Of a DNA stretch of 28,106 nucleotides, positions 13,888-24,781 are shown piece after piece; the first letter of the stretch is position 1, and every line of letters begins with the position of its first letter. The DNA is from JBDZVM01 sp040255675. Its GTDB lineage: Bacteria; Actinomycetota; Actinomycetes; Acidothermales; Acidothermaceae. Where the stretch lies: positions 1-28,106 of the forward strand of contig JBDZVM010000047.1 in the NCBI GenBank assembly GCA_040255675.1. The letters run 5' to 3'. Below the pieces are notes generated by a model that ran no database searches, was not told where the DNA came from, and saw only the letters and a list, made by a program, of their open reading frames with translations. A program made the translations under genes and the position numbers.

Positions 13888-15272
13888 TCATGCGGCGACT
13901 AACCGTTCGATCGAATGCAACGGAATGTGCACCCAGTCGGGCCGGTTGCGCGACTCGTAGACGACTTCGTAGACGGCCTTGTCGAGTTCGAAAGCGCGCA
14001 GCAAGACGTTGTCTTCGCGGGGGTCGCGACCGGTTGTTTTCGCGTAGCCTACGCAGAAAGCATCTCGGTTGCGATCGGCCCATTCGACGGCTCGATATTC
14101 CAGTTGCGGAAAGCTCGCGTGGTCGGCGAGCAGATAGCGCGACGCGTAGTCGAACGAGCGCAGCATGCCGGCGATGTCGCGCAGCGGACTCGACAACGCG
14201 GCGCGAATCGCGATCGGCGCGCCGGGTTCGCCCTCGAAATCGAGCAACACCCATCCGCTGTCGGTACGCATCACTTGTCCGAGGTGGTAATCGCCGTGCA
14301 CACGCTGCACGGCGATTGGTTCACGAATTCGGCGCACCTCGTCAAAGGCCTCTCCGATGGCACTGGCATGGACGTCGAGATCGGGGACGGCGGCGACCGC
14401 CGCTTCGAGTCGGCCACGCATCGAATCGGCTAGGTCGCCAATCGCGTCGGCGTCGAGGTTGCCGGTAGGCAACGTGCGCGCCATGATTTCGTGGACGTCG
14501 GCCGTCGCCATGCCGAGTCGCTCCGATTCGGCGGCAAAATCTCCGCCGACTTCTTCGGCGTGCAAGTCTCCCTCGGCAAATAAATCACGCACGCTGGTGA
14601 GCGCGAGCGCCCAGCCGTCGGAGCCGGTGCGCAGGAAGTCTTGCAGCAACGCGAGCGTGCTCGGCACGCCCTCGACTTCGGTTTCGAGCCAGCCTTGCAC
14701 GGCGGCGACGTGCTTGTTCTCGGCTTCGGTGAGCGCCTTTGTGATCTCGAGGTCGGGGTTGAGGCCCGGCACGACGATGCGAAACAACTTCATCACCGTT
14801 TGCTCGCCGAAGATAATCGAGGTGTTCGACTGCTCGCCGCCCATCACCAGGCTTGGCGCGTCAGGGTCGATGTGCGCGCCCGGCTCGCGCCGAAAGGCGA
14901 TGCCCTCGCGGTCGGCCTCCGTCGCCACCCAACCCAATACGGCGTGCATCGCTTCCTGATCGTGCGCGGCATCGTAAACAAGTCCGACACCGTCGACGTT
15001 GCCGATTAGCGCATGGTCGAGGTTCGGGGAGAGTTCGGAGCGGATGCTAATCGGCACCTGGTAGAGCACCGCGTTGGAATCGGCCGGCGAATGCAACGTC
15101 GGGGCAGGTGCCGGCTGCCCGACCTCGACAAGGAGATGGATCAGCGAGGGGTCGCCGTCGACGAGTACCCGGCGCGACACGATGCGCACCGACTCGGCGC
15201 CGCTGTCTTTTCCGGCGAACCATCGTTGGCGGGGCAGCCAATCCCGCAAAATTTCTTCGATGGCGCGGTTAG

Positions 15273-15276
<4 letters not shown>
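13888..15276 (-). CDS. mak: Maltokinase (ATP:maltose 1-phosphotransferase)
   Basis: Phosphorylates maltose to alpha-maltose-1-phosphate, the donor for GlgE. The 462-residue length matches free-standing maltokinases (Pep2) rather than TreS-Pep2 fusions. The fold is kinase-like (aminoglycoside-phosphotransferase type). The N-terminal cap includes LPRQRWFAGKD (14-24), the phosphate-binding region is about 145-165 (GGEQSNTSIIFGEQTVMKLF), the catalytic loop is HGDYHLGQ (327-334, D329) and the magnesium-binding motif is DFEGEP (346-351). Its ATG at 15276 overlaps the treS stop as ATGA, so translation is coupled. The upstream extension of the frame lies within treS and is discarded. Confidence 0.96.
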
Positions 15277-16963
<1,687 letters not shown>

Positions 16964-16967
<4 letters not shown>

Positions 16968-19015
16968 GAGAACTTCCGCCCCTTGTCGACGAAGAAGATG
17001 TGCGCTGGCTCGACATGCGGATCGAGCCGTACGTAGTTCTCGTGGCCCCACGTGTAACGGGAGCCCGACAGTAAGTCGACGACGTCGAATCGGTCGTCCC
17101 AGTCAAGACCAAGCGCCGGCATGTCGAGCGAGACAGTTGCCTCGCTGACGTTGAAGGGGTTGAGGTTGACGACGACGAGAACGGTGTCGTCGTGGCCGCT
17201 CGCGGTGACCACGCGCTTGGAGAAGGCGATCACCTGCGGATGGTCGGGACCGTGCACGCTCAGATTGCGCAATCGCCGCAGCGAGACGTGCTCGCGCCTG
17301 ATGCGATTCAGGGTCGTGAGATAACCCGCGAGACTGAGACCGGCTTTTTCGGCCGCCTCGTAGTCGCGTGGCCGGTACTGGTATTTCTCCGAGTCGAGGT
17401 ACTCTTCGCTGCCGGGGCGAATGGGCGTGTTCTCGAACAACTCGTAGCCCGAGTACACCCCCCACGCGGGCGAACTCATCGCGGCAAGCACCGCCCGAAT
17501 CTTGAAGGCCGGCGGCCCGCCTTGCTGCAAGAAAGCGTGCAAGATGTCGGGCGTGTTGACGAAGAAGTTCGGCCGAAGGTAGTCGGAGGTGTCGCGTGAA
17601 AGTTCGAGCAGGTACTGCTCGAGTTCGGGCCTGGTGTTGCGCCAGGTGAAGTACGTGTACGACTGGTGGAAACCTACGCTCGCCAGCGCGCGCATCATCG
17701 CCGGCCTGGTGAAAGCCTCGGCCAGGAAGATGACGTCGGGATCGGTCGACCTGACATCAGCCAACAGCCGCGCCCAAAAACGCAACGGCTTGGTGTGCGG
17801 GTTGTCGACGCGGAAAATCCGAACCCCGTGGCTCATCCAGACGTCAAGGACTCGCCTGATTTCCTTGTAGATGCCGTCGTAGTCGTTGTCGAAGTTCAAC
17901 GGGTAGATGTCTTGGTACTTCTTGGGCGGGTTTTCGGCGTACGCGATCGAGCCGTCGGCGCGGGTCGTGAACCACTCGGGATGTTCCTGAACCCACGGGT
18001 GGTCGGGCGACGCCTGCAAAGCGAAATCGAGCGCGACTTCGAGGCCGAGCCGCGTTGCCTCCGCCACGAAGTTGTCGAAATCCTCGAATGTTCCGAGATC
18101 GGGGTGGATCGCGTCGTGGCCGCCGTCCGGTGAACCGATGGCCCACGGCACCCCGGGGTCGCCGGGTTCGGGTGTCAGGGTGTTGTTGCGGCCCTTGCGA
18201 AACGTGGTGCCGATCGGATGAATCGGCGGCAGGTAAACGACGTCGAACCCCATGTCGGCGACGGCCGGCAAGCGTGTGGCGGCGGTGGCGAACGTGCCTG
18301 AGCGCGGCGGGTCGAGCGAGGCGCCGATCGAGCGCGGAAAGAACTCGTACCACGAGCCGAACAGCGCGCGCTCGCGATCGACCCACACCGGATACGGCCC
18401 GGACGTCGTCACGAGCGTGCGAAGCGGATAGCGCTCGAGCAGTTCGAGGACGTCGGCCGCGAGCGCCGTGGACAAACGCGCCACGGGGTCGTCGTCAAGG
18501 TCGCGCAGGGCCGTGACGACGCGGCCGAGGACCGGCCACTGCTTGACCGGCACGCCGGTCATTGCCTGCTCGTGCAGAAGGGCGCCTTCTTCGAGCATCA
18601 GTTCGACGTCTTGACCCTCGGGCACCTTGATGCGGGCGTCGTGGCGCCAGTGCTCGATCGGATCGCCCCAGGCTTCGATCTCGAAAGCCCACGGTCCGGG
18701 TGTGTCGGCGCGGACGACGGCCTCGTAGCGGTCGGTGCCAGGTGCGACCAGGCGCATCGGGGTGAACGGCCCCGAGCGGCCCGCCGGGTTTCGCATGACC
18801 ACGTTGACACCGAGTGTTTCGTGGCCCTCGCGGAAAACCGTGGCGGCGACCGTGAACTGCTCGCCCACCACCGACTTGGCGGGGAAGCGGCCGCAGTCGA
18901 CGACAGGCGCGACGTCCGTGATCGGAATACGTCCGATCGCGGGCGGCGCCGGCTTCTGCCGCCGCATGCGGGGGGCGCGGGCGGTGACGCGGTTCGCGTC
19001 CTGGTTCGTGCTCAT
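16964..19015 (-). CDS. glgE: Alpha-1,4-glucan:maltose-1-phosphate maltosyltransferase
   Basis: Extends alpha-1,4-glucan by transferring maltosyl units from maltose-1-phosphate (GH13_3). The 683-residue product has an N-terminal beta domain (about 28-130), a helical insertion (about 140-200) and the catalytic barrel. The catalytic D404 (FRVDNPHTKP), E433 (LAEAFTRP) and D490 (NTPDILH) each lie exactly 10 positions after D394, E423 and D480 of Streptomyces coelicolor GlgE. The ATG at 19015 follows TAGCTT by 7 nt, consistent with a leaderless mRNA. It is the first gene of the operon and is divergent from glgP. GlgE is essential in Mycobacterium tuberculosis because maltose-1-phosphate accumulates to toxic levels without it. 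Confidence 0.98.
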
Positions 19016-19022
19016 CGATCCG

Positions 19023-19028
19023 AAGCTA
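19023..19028 (-). promoter_or_regulatory. Leaderless -10 element of the glgE operon
   Basis: TAGCTT on the minus strand lies 7 nt before the ATG at 19015. There is no strong ribosome site, only a weak GGATCG. Confidence 0.55.
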
Positions 19029-19086
19029 TCTGGCCGCGGGGGCTGGCCGCGAGCCTGTCGGCGATCTGCGTCATGCGGCTATCTCG

Positions 19087-19138
19087 GTGTAACTGCCGTT
19101 CGAGTAAATGCCCGGTGTGTAACGCTCTTACGTGTAAC
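19087..19138. repeat. Three GTGTAAC direct repeats between glgE and glgP
   Basis: Copies lie at 19087-19093, 19117-19123 and 19132-19138, so starts are 30 and 15 bp apart. The last overlaps TTAC-GT-GTAA at 19128-19137, a small palindrome. They lie in the 191-bp divergent gap upstream of both promoters and are candidates for a shared regulator site. Confidence 0.5.
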
Positions 19139-19193
19139 GGTTCTTCGCTCAATGGAACGGCAACGCGCGGCGGCCGATCGGCTGTCGGGCAGG

Positions 19194-19199
19194 TAGGGT
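19194..19199 (+). promoter_or_regulatory. Leaderless -10 element of glgP
   Basis: TAGGGT is followed by 7 nt and then the GTG at 19207. This supports 19207 over the in-frame GTG at 19198, which overlaps the -10. Confidence 0.6.
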
Positions 19200-19206
19200 G
19201 CTCGCC

Positions 19207-21804
19207 GTGAGAGCGATACGACGATTCACGGTGCGCACTGTGCTGCCCGAGCGGCTGCGCGCCCTGCACGATCTCGGCATGAATCTGCGCTGGTCGTGGC
19301 ATCCGGAGACCCTCGATCTGTTCGAGTCGATCGACCCGGCCATCTGGCACGACGTCAGGGCCGATCCGGCGAAGCTGCTCGGTCAGGTGCCACCTGAGCG
19401 GTTCGCGCGGCTTGCTTCCGACGAGGCCTTTCTGCGCCGCCTCGACGACGCGGCTGCCGATCTGCACGGGTACCTCACGAAGGATCGCTGGTTCCAAAGC
19501 TTGACGGGCGACACGCCCCGCGCGATCGCCTACTTCTCTCCCGAGTTCGGCATCACGGCGTCGCTGCCTCAGTATTCGGGAGGCCTCGGAATTCTCGCTG
19601 GAGACCATCTCAAGACCGCAAGCGACCTGGGTGTACCGATCCTCGGGGTGGGTTTGCTGTATCGGCGCGGCTACTTCAAACAGTCGTTGTCGCGAGATGG
19701 CTGGCAGCAAGAGCGCTATCCGCCGATCGACCCGCACGGCCTGCCCATGTCGCCGCTCACCGAAGCCGACGGCTCGCCGGTCGCCGTGTCGATTCGCATG
19801 CCGGGACGTGTGCTGCAGGCGCAGGTCTGGCTGTGCCAGGTCGGCCGGGTGCCGCTGCTGTTGCTCGATTCGGACGTCGAGGGCAACGCGCCCCCTGACC
19901 GCGACGTGACAGACCGGCTTTACGGCGGAGGCAGCGATCACCGGTTGCGGCAGGAGATGCTGCTCGGCATCGGCGGCGTGCGCGCCGTCCGGGCGTATTG
20001 CCGGCTGACCGGCTTTGCCCAGCCGGAGGTTTACCACATGAACGAAGGGCACGCCGGATTCTCCGCTCTCGAACGCGTTCGCGAGTTGATGGCCGACGCG
20101 GGCCTGGAGTTTTATGAGGCACTCGAAGCGGTGCGGGCGAGCACGTTGTTTACCACGCACACGCCGGTGCCCGCGGGCATCGACCGGTTCGCGCGCGACC
20201 TGATCGAGCAGCACTTCGGCGGACCCGACGCCGCGCTGGGTCTGCCGATCGAGCGGGTGCTGGCTCTCGGCGCCGAAAACTATCCCGGCGGCGATCCCAA
20301 CTTGTTCAACATGGCCGTGATGGGCCTGCGCGTCGCGCAACGCGCCAACGGCGTTTCACTGCTGCACGGCGAGGTGAGTCGCGGCATGTTCGCCGGCTTG
20401 TGGCCGAGATTCGACCAAAGCGAGGTGCCGATCACGTCGGTGACCAACGGCGTGCACGCGCCTACGTGGGTGTCGCCCGAGATGCGCCTCCTCGTCACCA
20501 GCGAGCTGGGCGTCGATTTGGAAGCGGACGGCGACGCTTGGGCTGATGCCGCCCGTCTCGACGACCACAGGCTATGGGAGTTGCGCCGGGCGCTGCGCCT
20601 GCGGCTGGTCGAGGAGGCGCGCGTCCGGTTGCGCGAATCGTGGCTGCAGCGTGGCGCCATCGAATCCGAACTCGGCTGGATCTCTTCGGCGCTCGATCCC
20701 GACGTGCTCACCGTCGGATTCGCCAGGCGAGTGCCGTCGTACAAGCGGCTGACCTTGATGTTGCGCGACCGCGAGCGGTTCAGGTCGATCCTGCTCGACC
20801 CCGATCGTCCGGTGCAGTTCATCATCGCGGGCAAGGCACACCCGGCCGACGACGGCGGTAAGCGCCTGATTCAAGAAGTCGTGAAGTTCGCTGACGACGC
20901 CGAGGTGCGGCATCGCATCGTCTTCTTGCCCGACTACGATATGGCGCTCGCGCAAGTGCTCGCGAGCGGCGCCGACATGTGGCTGAACAACCCGTTGCGG
21001 CCGTTGGAGGCGTGCGGCACGTCGGGCATGAAAGCGGCGCTGAACGGCACGCTCAACATGTCGATCCGCGACGGCTGGTGGGACGAATGGTTCGACGGCA
21101 ACAACGGTTGGGCTATACCTAGCGCTGCCGAGTTGCCGGAGGATCGGCGCGACGAGCTCGAGGCCGCCGCGATGTACGACATCCTCGAAAACCAGGCCGC
21201 GCCCCGGTTTTACGACAACGGTATCGACGGTTTGCCGACCCGATGGCTCGAGATGGTGCGGCACACGCTCGCGTCGCTCGGACCGAAAGTCATCGCGACG
21301 CGCATGATGCGTGAATACGTAAACCGGCTCTATTCGCCGTCCGCTCGGTCTTTTCGTGCGATCAGCTCCGACGACTACGCCGGCGCGCGCCATCTCGCGG
21401 CGTGGAAGCGGCGCATTACCTCGGCGTGGCCCGGTGTGCGCGTCGAGCATGTCGAGGCGCGCGACGGCAAAGGCTCGCTCGAATACGGCACCACGGTGTG
21501 GCTACGCGCGATCGTGGCGCTCGGTGAGCTGACCGGCGACGACGTCGACGTCCAGGTCGCTTACGGCCGTGTCGACGAGCAAGACGAGATCGTCGAACCT
21601 GTCTACGCGTCGATGCGGTTGACCGACAAGCGCGACGACGGCACGTGGGTTTACGAAGGCGAGATGTTGCTCGATCGCATGGGTCCGTTCGGCTACAGCG
21701 TTCGAGTGCTGCCTGGAGACAAGTTCCTTGCCTCGCCGGCGGAACTCGGGCTCATCGCGCTTCCCCTGGCCAACGAAGGCATGGTCACCGGCGACCTGCG
21801 CTGA
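19207..21804 (+). CDS. glgP: Alpha-glucan (glycogen/maltodextrin) phosphorylase
   Basis: Releases glucose-1-phosphate from glucan ends by phosphorolysis with a pyridoxal-phosphate cofactor. The 865-residue product starts MRAIRRFTVRTVLPERL, like the actinobacterial long-N-terminus alpha-glucan phosphorylases (GT35). The PLP-bearing lysine is K609 in ACGTSGMKAALNGTLN, followed by the conserved DGWWDEW. Other family segments are FSPEFGI, GGLGILAGDHLK, VYHMNEGHAGF and TTHTPVPAGIDRF. The GTG at 19207 is the start because it lies 7 nt after a -10 hexamer and gives the family N-terminus. It diverges from glgE and converges on glgX (9-bp gap). Confidence 0.96.
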   Translation: MRAIRRFTVRTVLPERLRALHDLGMNLRWSWHPETLDLFESIDPAIWHDVRADPAKLLGQVPPERFARLASDEAFLRRLDDAAADLHGYLTKDRWFQSLTGDTPRAIAYFSPEFGITASLPQYSGGLGILAGDHLKTASDLGVPILGVGLLYRRGYFKQSLSRDGWQQERYPPIDPHGLPMSPLTEADGSPVAVSIRMPGRVLQAQVWLCQVGRVPLLLLDSDVEGNAPPDRDVTDRLYGGGSDHRLRQEMLLGIGGVRAVRAYCRLTGFAQPEVYHMNEGHAGFSALERVRELMADAGLEFYEALEAVRASTLFTTHTPVPAGIDRFARDLIEQHFGGPDAALGLPIERVLALGAENYPGGDPNLFNMAVMGLRVAQRANGVSLLHGEVSRGMFAGLWPRFDQSEVPITSVTNGVHAPTWVSPEMRLLVTSELGVDLEADGDAWADAARLDDHRLWELRRALRLRLVEEARVRLRESWLQRGAIESELGWISSALDPDVLTVGFARRVPSYKRLTLMLRDRERFRSILLDPDRPVQFIIAGKAHPADDGGKRLIQEVVKFADDAEVRHRIVFLPDYDMALAQVLASGADMWLNNPLRPLEACGTSGMKAALNGTLNMSIRDGWWDEWFDGNNGWAIPSAAELPEDRRDELEAAAMYDILENQAAPRFYDNGIDGLPTRWLEMVRHTLASLGPKVIATRMMREYVNRLYSPSARSFRAISSDDYAGARHLAAWKRRITSAWPGVRVEHVEARDGKGSLEYGTTVWLRAIVALGELTGDDVDVQVAYGRVDEQDEIVEPVYASMRLTDKRDDGTWVYEGEMLLDRMGPFGYSVRVLPGDKFLASPAELGLIALPLANEGMVTGDLR

Positions 21805-21806
21805 CT

Positions 21807-21820
21807 CGGCTTCTTAGCCG
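21807..21820. terminator. Weak hairpin between convergent glgP and glgX
   Basis: CGGCT-TCTT-AGCCG, a 5-bp stem with a 4-nt loop. It overlaps the glgX stop codon and fills the 9-bp gap between the two genes. It is short for a terminator, but the gap holds nothing else. Confidence 0.3.
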
Positions 21821-23901
21821 GCGCGTAACACGATGAGCGAGAGCCCGGGCAACGCTATCTCTGTGCCGGCTTGGAGAACGGAGTCGTCGTTGTGGCCGGT
21901 GCTGTCGAGCACGACCTGGTAGGTGGTTGCCCACGGCGAACCCGGCAAGGTGAACGGCGTCGGCTCGAGACCGGCATGGAGCACAACGAGAAACGAATCG
22001 TCGACCAACGGTTTGCCGCGCGGACCGATTTCGCGCATATCGCGGCCCGACAAATACATACCGATGGTGCGCGTGCGCATGTCGTACCAGTCGGACGGCG
22101 TCATTTCGTCGCCGTCGGGGCTGAACCAGGCAAGGTCTTTCAGGCCCTCGCCGTTGCTCGAGGTGCCGGTGAAGAACGAACCTTGCCGAAACACCGGATG
22201 CGCGCGGCGCAGCGCGGTGACGCGCTTGGTGAACTCGAGCAACGCCGCGTCGGCCGACTCCCAATCGACCCAGGTGATGTCGTTGTCTTGGCTGTACGCG
22301 TTGTTGTTGCCGCGTTGCGTGCGACCGATTTCGTCGCCGTGCGCGAGCATCGGCACCCCGGTGGAGAGCAACACCGTCGAAATCATGCCGCGCACGGCGC
22401 GGTCGCGCATGCGGCTCACGACCGGCTCGTCGGTTTCACCTTCGTGGCCGAAGTTCCAGTTGTGGTTGTCGTTCGCGCCGTCACGATTCTTTTCGCCGTT
22501 GGCCTCGTTGTGCTTGTGGTCGTACGTCACGAGGTCGCGCAAGGTGAAGCCGTCGTGGCAGGTGACGTAGTTGATGGACGCGTAGGGGCGGCGGCCGTCG
22601 TCCTGATAAAGGTCTGACGATCCGGCGAGTCGATAACCGAGTTCGCGCACGCCGGTCATGCCGCGTAGCCAAAAGTCTCTGACGGTGTCGCGAAAACGGT
22701 CGTTCCATTCGGTCCATAGCGGTGGGAATTCGCCGACGCGGTAGCCGCCTTCGCCGAGGTCCCACGGCTCCGCGATCAGCTTGACGCCCGACAGCACCGG
22801 GTCTTGATGAACCACCGCCATAAAGGGCGACAGCATGTCGACGTCGCGCATCGAGCGAGCTAACACAGGCGCGAGGTCGAACCGGAATCCGTCGACATGC
22901 ATCTCGGTGACCCAGTACCGCAGCGAATCGGTGATGAGTTGAAGGGTGTGATGCTGGCGGACGTCGAGGGTGTTGCCGGTGCCGGTGTAATTGACATAGA
23001 ACCGGCCGTCGCGCAACCGGTAGTACGAGCTGTTGTCGATGCCGCGAAACGCGAGCGTTGGGCCGGTTTCATCGCCTTCGGCGGTGTGGTTGTAGACGAC
23101 GTCCAGTATTACTTCGATGCCGGCGTCGTGCAGTGCCCTCACCATCTGCTTGAACTCGTGCACTTGCTCGCCGCGGGTGCCGGACGACGAATACGCCGCG
23201 TTCGGCGCGAAATAGCCGAGTGAGTTGTAGCCCCAATAGTTGCGAAGCCCGCGGCGGATCAAGGCGGGTTCGCTCACGAAATGGTGTACCGGCAACAGTT
23301 CGACCGCGGTGATGCCGAGGTCTCGTAAATACGCGATGACCGCGGGGTGGGCGAGCCCGGCGTAGGTGCCGCGCAGCTCGGGCGGCACGTGCGGATGCAG
23401 CTTGGTGAATCCTCGTACGTGCACCTCGTAGATCACCGTGTCAGACCACGGTGTACGCGGGTTTGTGTCGCCTGACCAATCGAATTCGTCGCGCACCACG
23501 ACAGACTTCGGCACGAACGGCGCCGAGTCGCGATGGTCTTGCGCCGTGTCGTCTTTGCCGGACGGGAAGCCGAATACCGCCGGGTCGAGGGTGTAGTCGC
23601 CCTCGAGGGCGCGGGCGTAGGGGTCGACGAGCAGCTTGCTGGGGTTGAAGCGCATGCCTCGATACGGGTCGAACGGCCCGTCGACGCGAAACCCGTATCG
23701 AGTGCCTGGCGTTACGCCCGGAAGGTATCCGTGCCACACGTGATAGGTCGACTCCCGAAGCGGCACGCGCGTCTCGTCGCCCTCGTCGTCGAAAACGCAA
23801 ACCTCGACCTGCTCGGCGTTTTTCGAAAAGACGGCGAAGTTGACGCCATCGTCGCCGGCGGTCGCGCCGAGCGGGCGCCAATCTCCGGGCCAGACTTCCA
23901 C
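21814..23901 (-). CDS. glgX: Glycogen debranching enzyme
   Basis: Isoamylase-type GH13_11 enzyme that hydrolyses alpha-1,6 branches, usually the short stubs left by phosphorylase. The 695-residue product has an N-terminal CBM48 domain (about 10-95) and the catalytic barrel with ILDVVYNHTAEG (265-276), the nucleophile D342 (GFRFDLAPVL), the acid/base E378 (IAEPWDLG) and D450 (CHDGFTL). The GTG at 23901 is chosen because it starts MEVWPGDWRPLGA, the usual family beginning; the upstream extension of the frame would run into the divergent hydratase. CAGGAT, a near-match to a -10, lies 6 nt upstream, so it may also be leaderless. Together with GlgP it dismantles the glucan made by the opposite operon. 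Confidence 0.95.
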   Translation of the reverse strand: MEVWPGDWRPLGATAGDDGVNFAVFSKNAEQVEVCVFDDEGDETRVPLRESTYHVWHGYLPGVTPGTRYGFRVDGPFDPYRGMRFNPSKLLVDPYARALEGDYTLDPAVFGFPSGKDDTAQDHRDSAPFVPKSVVVRDEFDWSGDTNPRTPWSDTVIYEVHVRGFTKLHPHVPPELRGTYAGLAHPAVIAYLRDLGITAVELLPVHHFVSEPALIRRGLRNYWGYNSLGYFAPNAAYSSSGTRGEQVHEFKQMVRALHDAGIEVILDVVYNHTAEGDETGPTLAFRGIDNSSYYRLRDGRFYVNYTGTGNTLDVRQHHTLQLITDSLRYWVTEMHVDGFRFDLAPVLARSMRDVDMLSPFMAVVHQDPVLSGVKLIAEPWDLGEGGYRVGEFPPLWTEWNDRFRDTVRDFWLRGMTGVRELGYRLAGSSDLYQDDGRRPYASINYVTCHDGFTLRDLVTYDHKHNEANGEKNRDGANDNHNWNFGHEGETDEPVVSRMRDRAVRGMISTVLLSTGVPMLAHGDEIGRTQRGNNNAYSQDNDITWVDWESADAALLEFTKRVTALRRAHPVFRQGSFFTGTSSNGEGLKDLAWFSPDGDEMTPSDWYDMRTRTIGMYLSGRDMREIGPRGKPLVDDSFLVVLHAGLEPTPFTLPGSPWATTYQVVLDSTGHNDDSVLQAGTEIALPGLSLIVLRAG

Positions 23902-23954
23902 GGGCTCATCCTGCCTAATCGTCTCGTTGCGTGCCGACGCGGGCCCGGGCGAGA

Positions 23955-23983
23955 TAACGTGCGACCGAACCGGAATTCGGAGG
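23955..23983 (+). promoter_or_regulatory. Probable -10 and ribosome site of the enoyl-CoA hydratase gene
   Basis: TAACGT at 23955-23960 fits TAnnnT, and GGAGG at 23979-23983 lies 5 nt before the GTG at 23989. The 87-bp gap also contains the possible glgX -10, CAGGAT on the minus strand at 23908-23913. Confidence 0.5.
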
Positions 23984-23988
23984 CGGAT

Positions 23989-24780
23989 GTGACGGATCCC
24001 ACAGCGAGGCTCGTCAAGCTCGAAGTATCGGACGGCGTGGCCGTACTGCGGCTCGACCGCCCGCCGGTCAACGCCTTCAACGCCGCCATGCAAGATCAGT
24101 TATATGAGGTGGCGGTCGAGGCCGCGCGGCGAAGCGACGTCCGGTCTGTCGTGCTCTACGGCGGCCCGCGCGCGTTCGCCGCCGGAGCCGACATCAAAGA
24201 GATGGCCGCCATGAGCCACGCCGACATGGTGCGACGCGTCGAGCCGCTGCACGCGGCATTCACGGCGGTGGCGACGATTCCCAAGCCGGTCGTCGCGGCG
24301 ATCACTGGCTACGCGCTCGGAGGCGGTTGCGAACTCGCGTTGGCCGCCGATGTGCGCATCTGCGCTGAGGATGCCAAGATCGGCCAGCCCGAAATCTTGC
24401 TCGGTGTGATCCCCGGGGCGGGCGGCACGCAACGGCTGGCTCGGCTGGTCGGCCCATCGCGCGCGAAAGACTTGATCTTCACGGGCCGCACCCTCGACGC
24501 GTACGGCGCGCTGCGTATCGGCCTAGTCGACCGGGTCGTGCCGGCCCTCGACGTCTACACGACGGCGCGGGAGTGGGCGGCGCAATTCGCGAACGGTCCG
24601 GCTGTCGCATTGGCCGCGGCGAAGCAAGCGATCGACGTCGGGCTCGACGGCTCCCTCTACGCGGGCCTCGAACTCGAGCGTCGGCTTTTCGCCGGCCTGT
24701 TCGCGACCGAGGATCGCGCCATCGGCATGCGGTCGTTTATCGAGTCCGGGCCAGGCAAAGCAACGTTCGTGGGTCGCTAG
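23989..24780 (+). CDS. Enoyl-CoA hydratase/isomerase family protein (crotonase fold)
   Basis: A protein of 263 residues, expected to hydrate 2-enoyl-CoA in fatty-acid or branched-chain acyl-CoA breakdown. The oxyanion-hole segments FAAGADIKEM (63-72) and GYALGGGCELALAAD (107-121) are present. Both catalytic glutamates of true hydratases are in place: E115 in GGGCE and E135 in GQPEILLG, followed by PGAGGTQRLARLVG. This favours a genuine hydratase over a divergent crotonase. The GTG at 23989 has a GGAGG ribosome site. The frame is open far upstream but inside glgX on the other strand. It converges on the DUF885 gene with a 1-bp gap. Confidence 0.94.
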   Translation: MTDPTARLVKLEVSDGVAVLRLDRPPVNAFNAAMQDQLYEVAVEAARRSDVRSVVLYGGPRAFAAGADIKEMAAMSHADMVRRVEPLHAAFTAVATIPKPVVAAITGYALGGGCELALAADVRICAEDAKIGQPEILLGVIPGAGGTQRLARLVGPSRAKDLIFTGRTLDAYGALRIGLVDRVVPALDVYTTAREWAAQFANGPAVALAAAKQAIDVGLDGSLYAGLELERRLFAGLFATEDRAIGMRSFIESGPGKATFVGR

Positions 24781-24781
24781 A

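Noticed and set aside
13193..13960. Plus-strand open frame opposite glgB and the end of mak
   Set aside because: It lies within well-supported glgB and mak sequence, has no domain or ribosome site, and is a high-GC antisense artefact.
13859..14254. Long N-terminal extension of glgB
   Set aside because: The frame runs through mak. The GGGGAGGG ribosome site and family alignment place the start at 13858 (or at most 13891).
23902..24093. N-terminal extension of glgX
   Set aside because: It would overlap the divergent enoyl-CoA hydratase, and the family N-terminus begins at the GTG at 23901.
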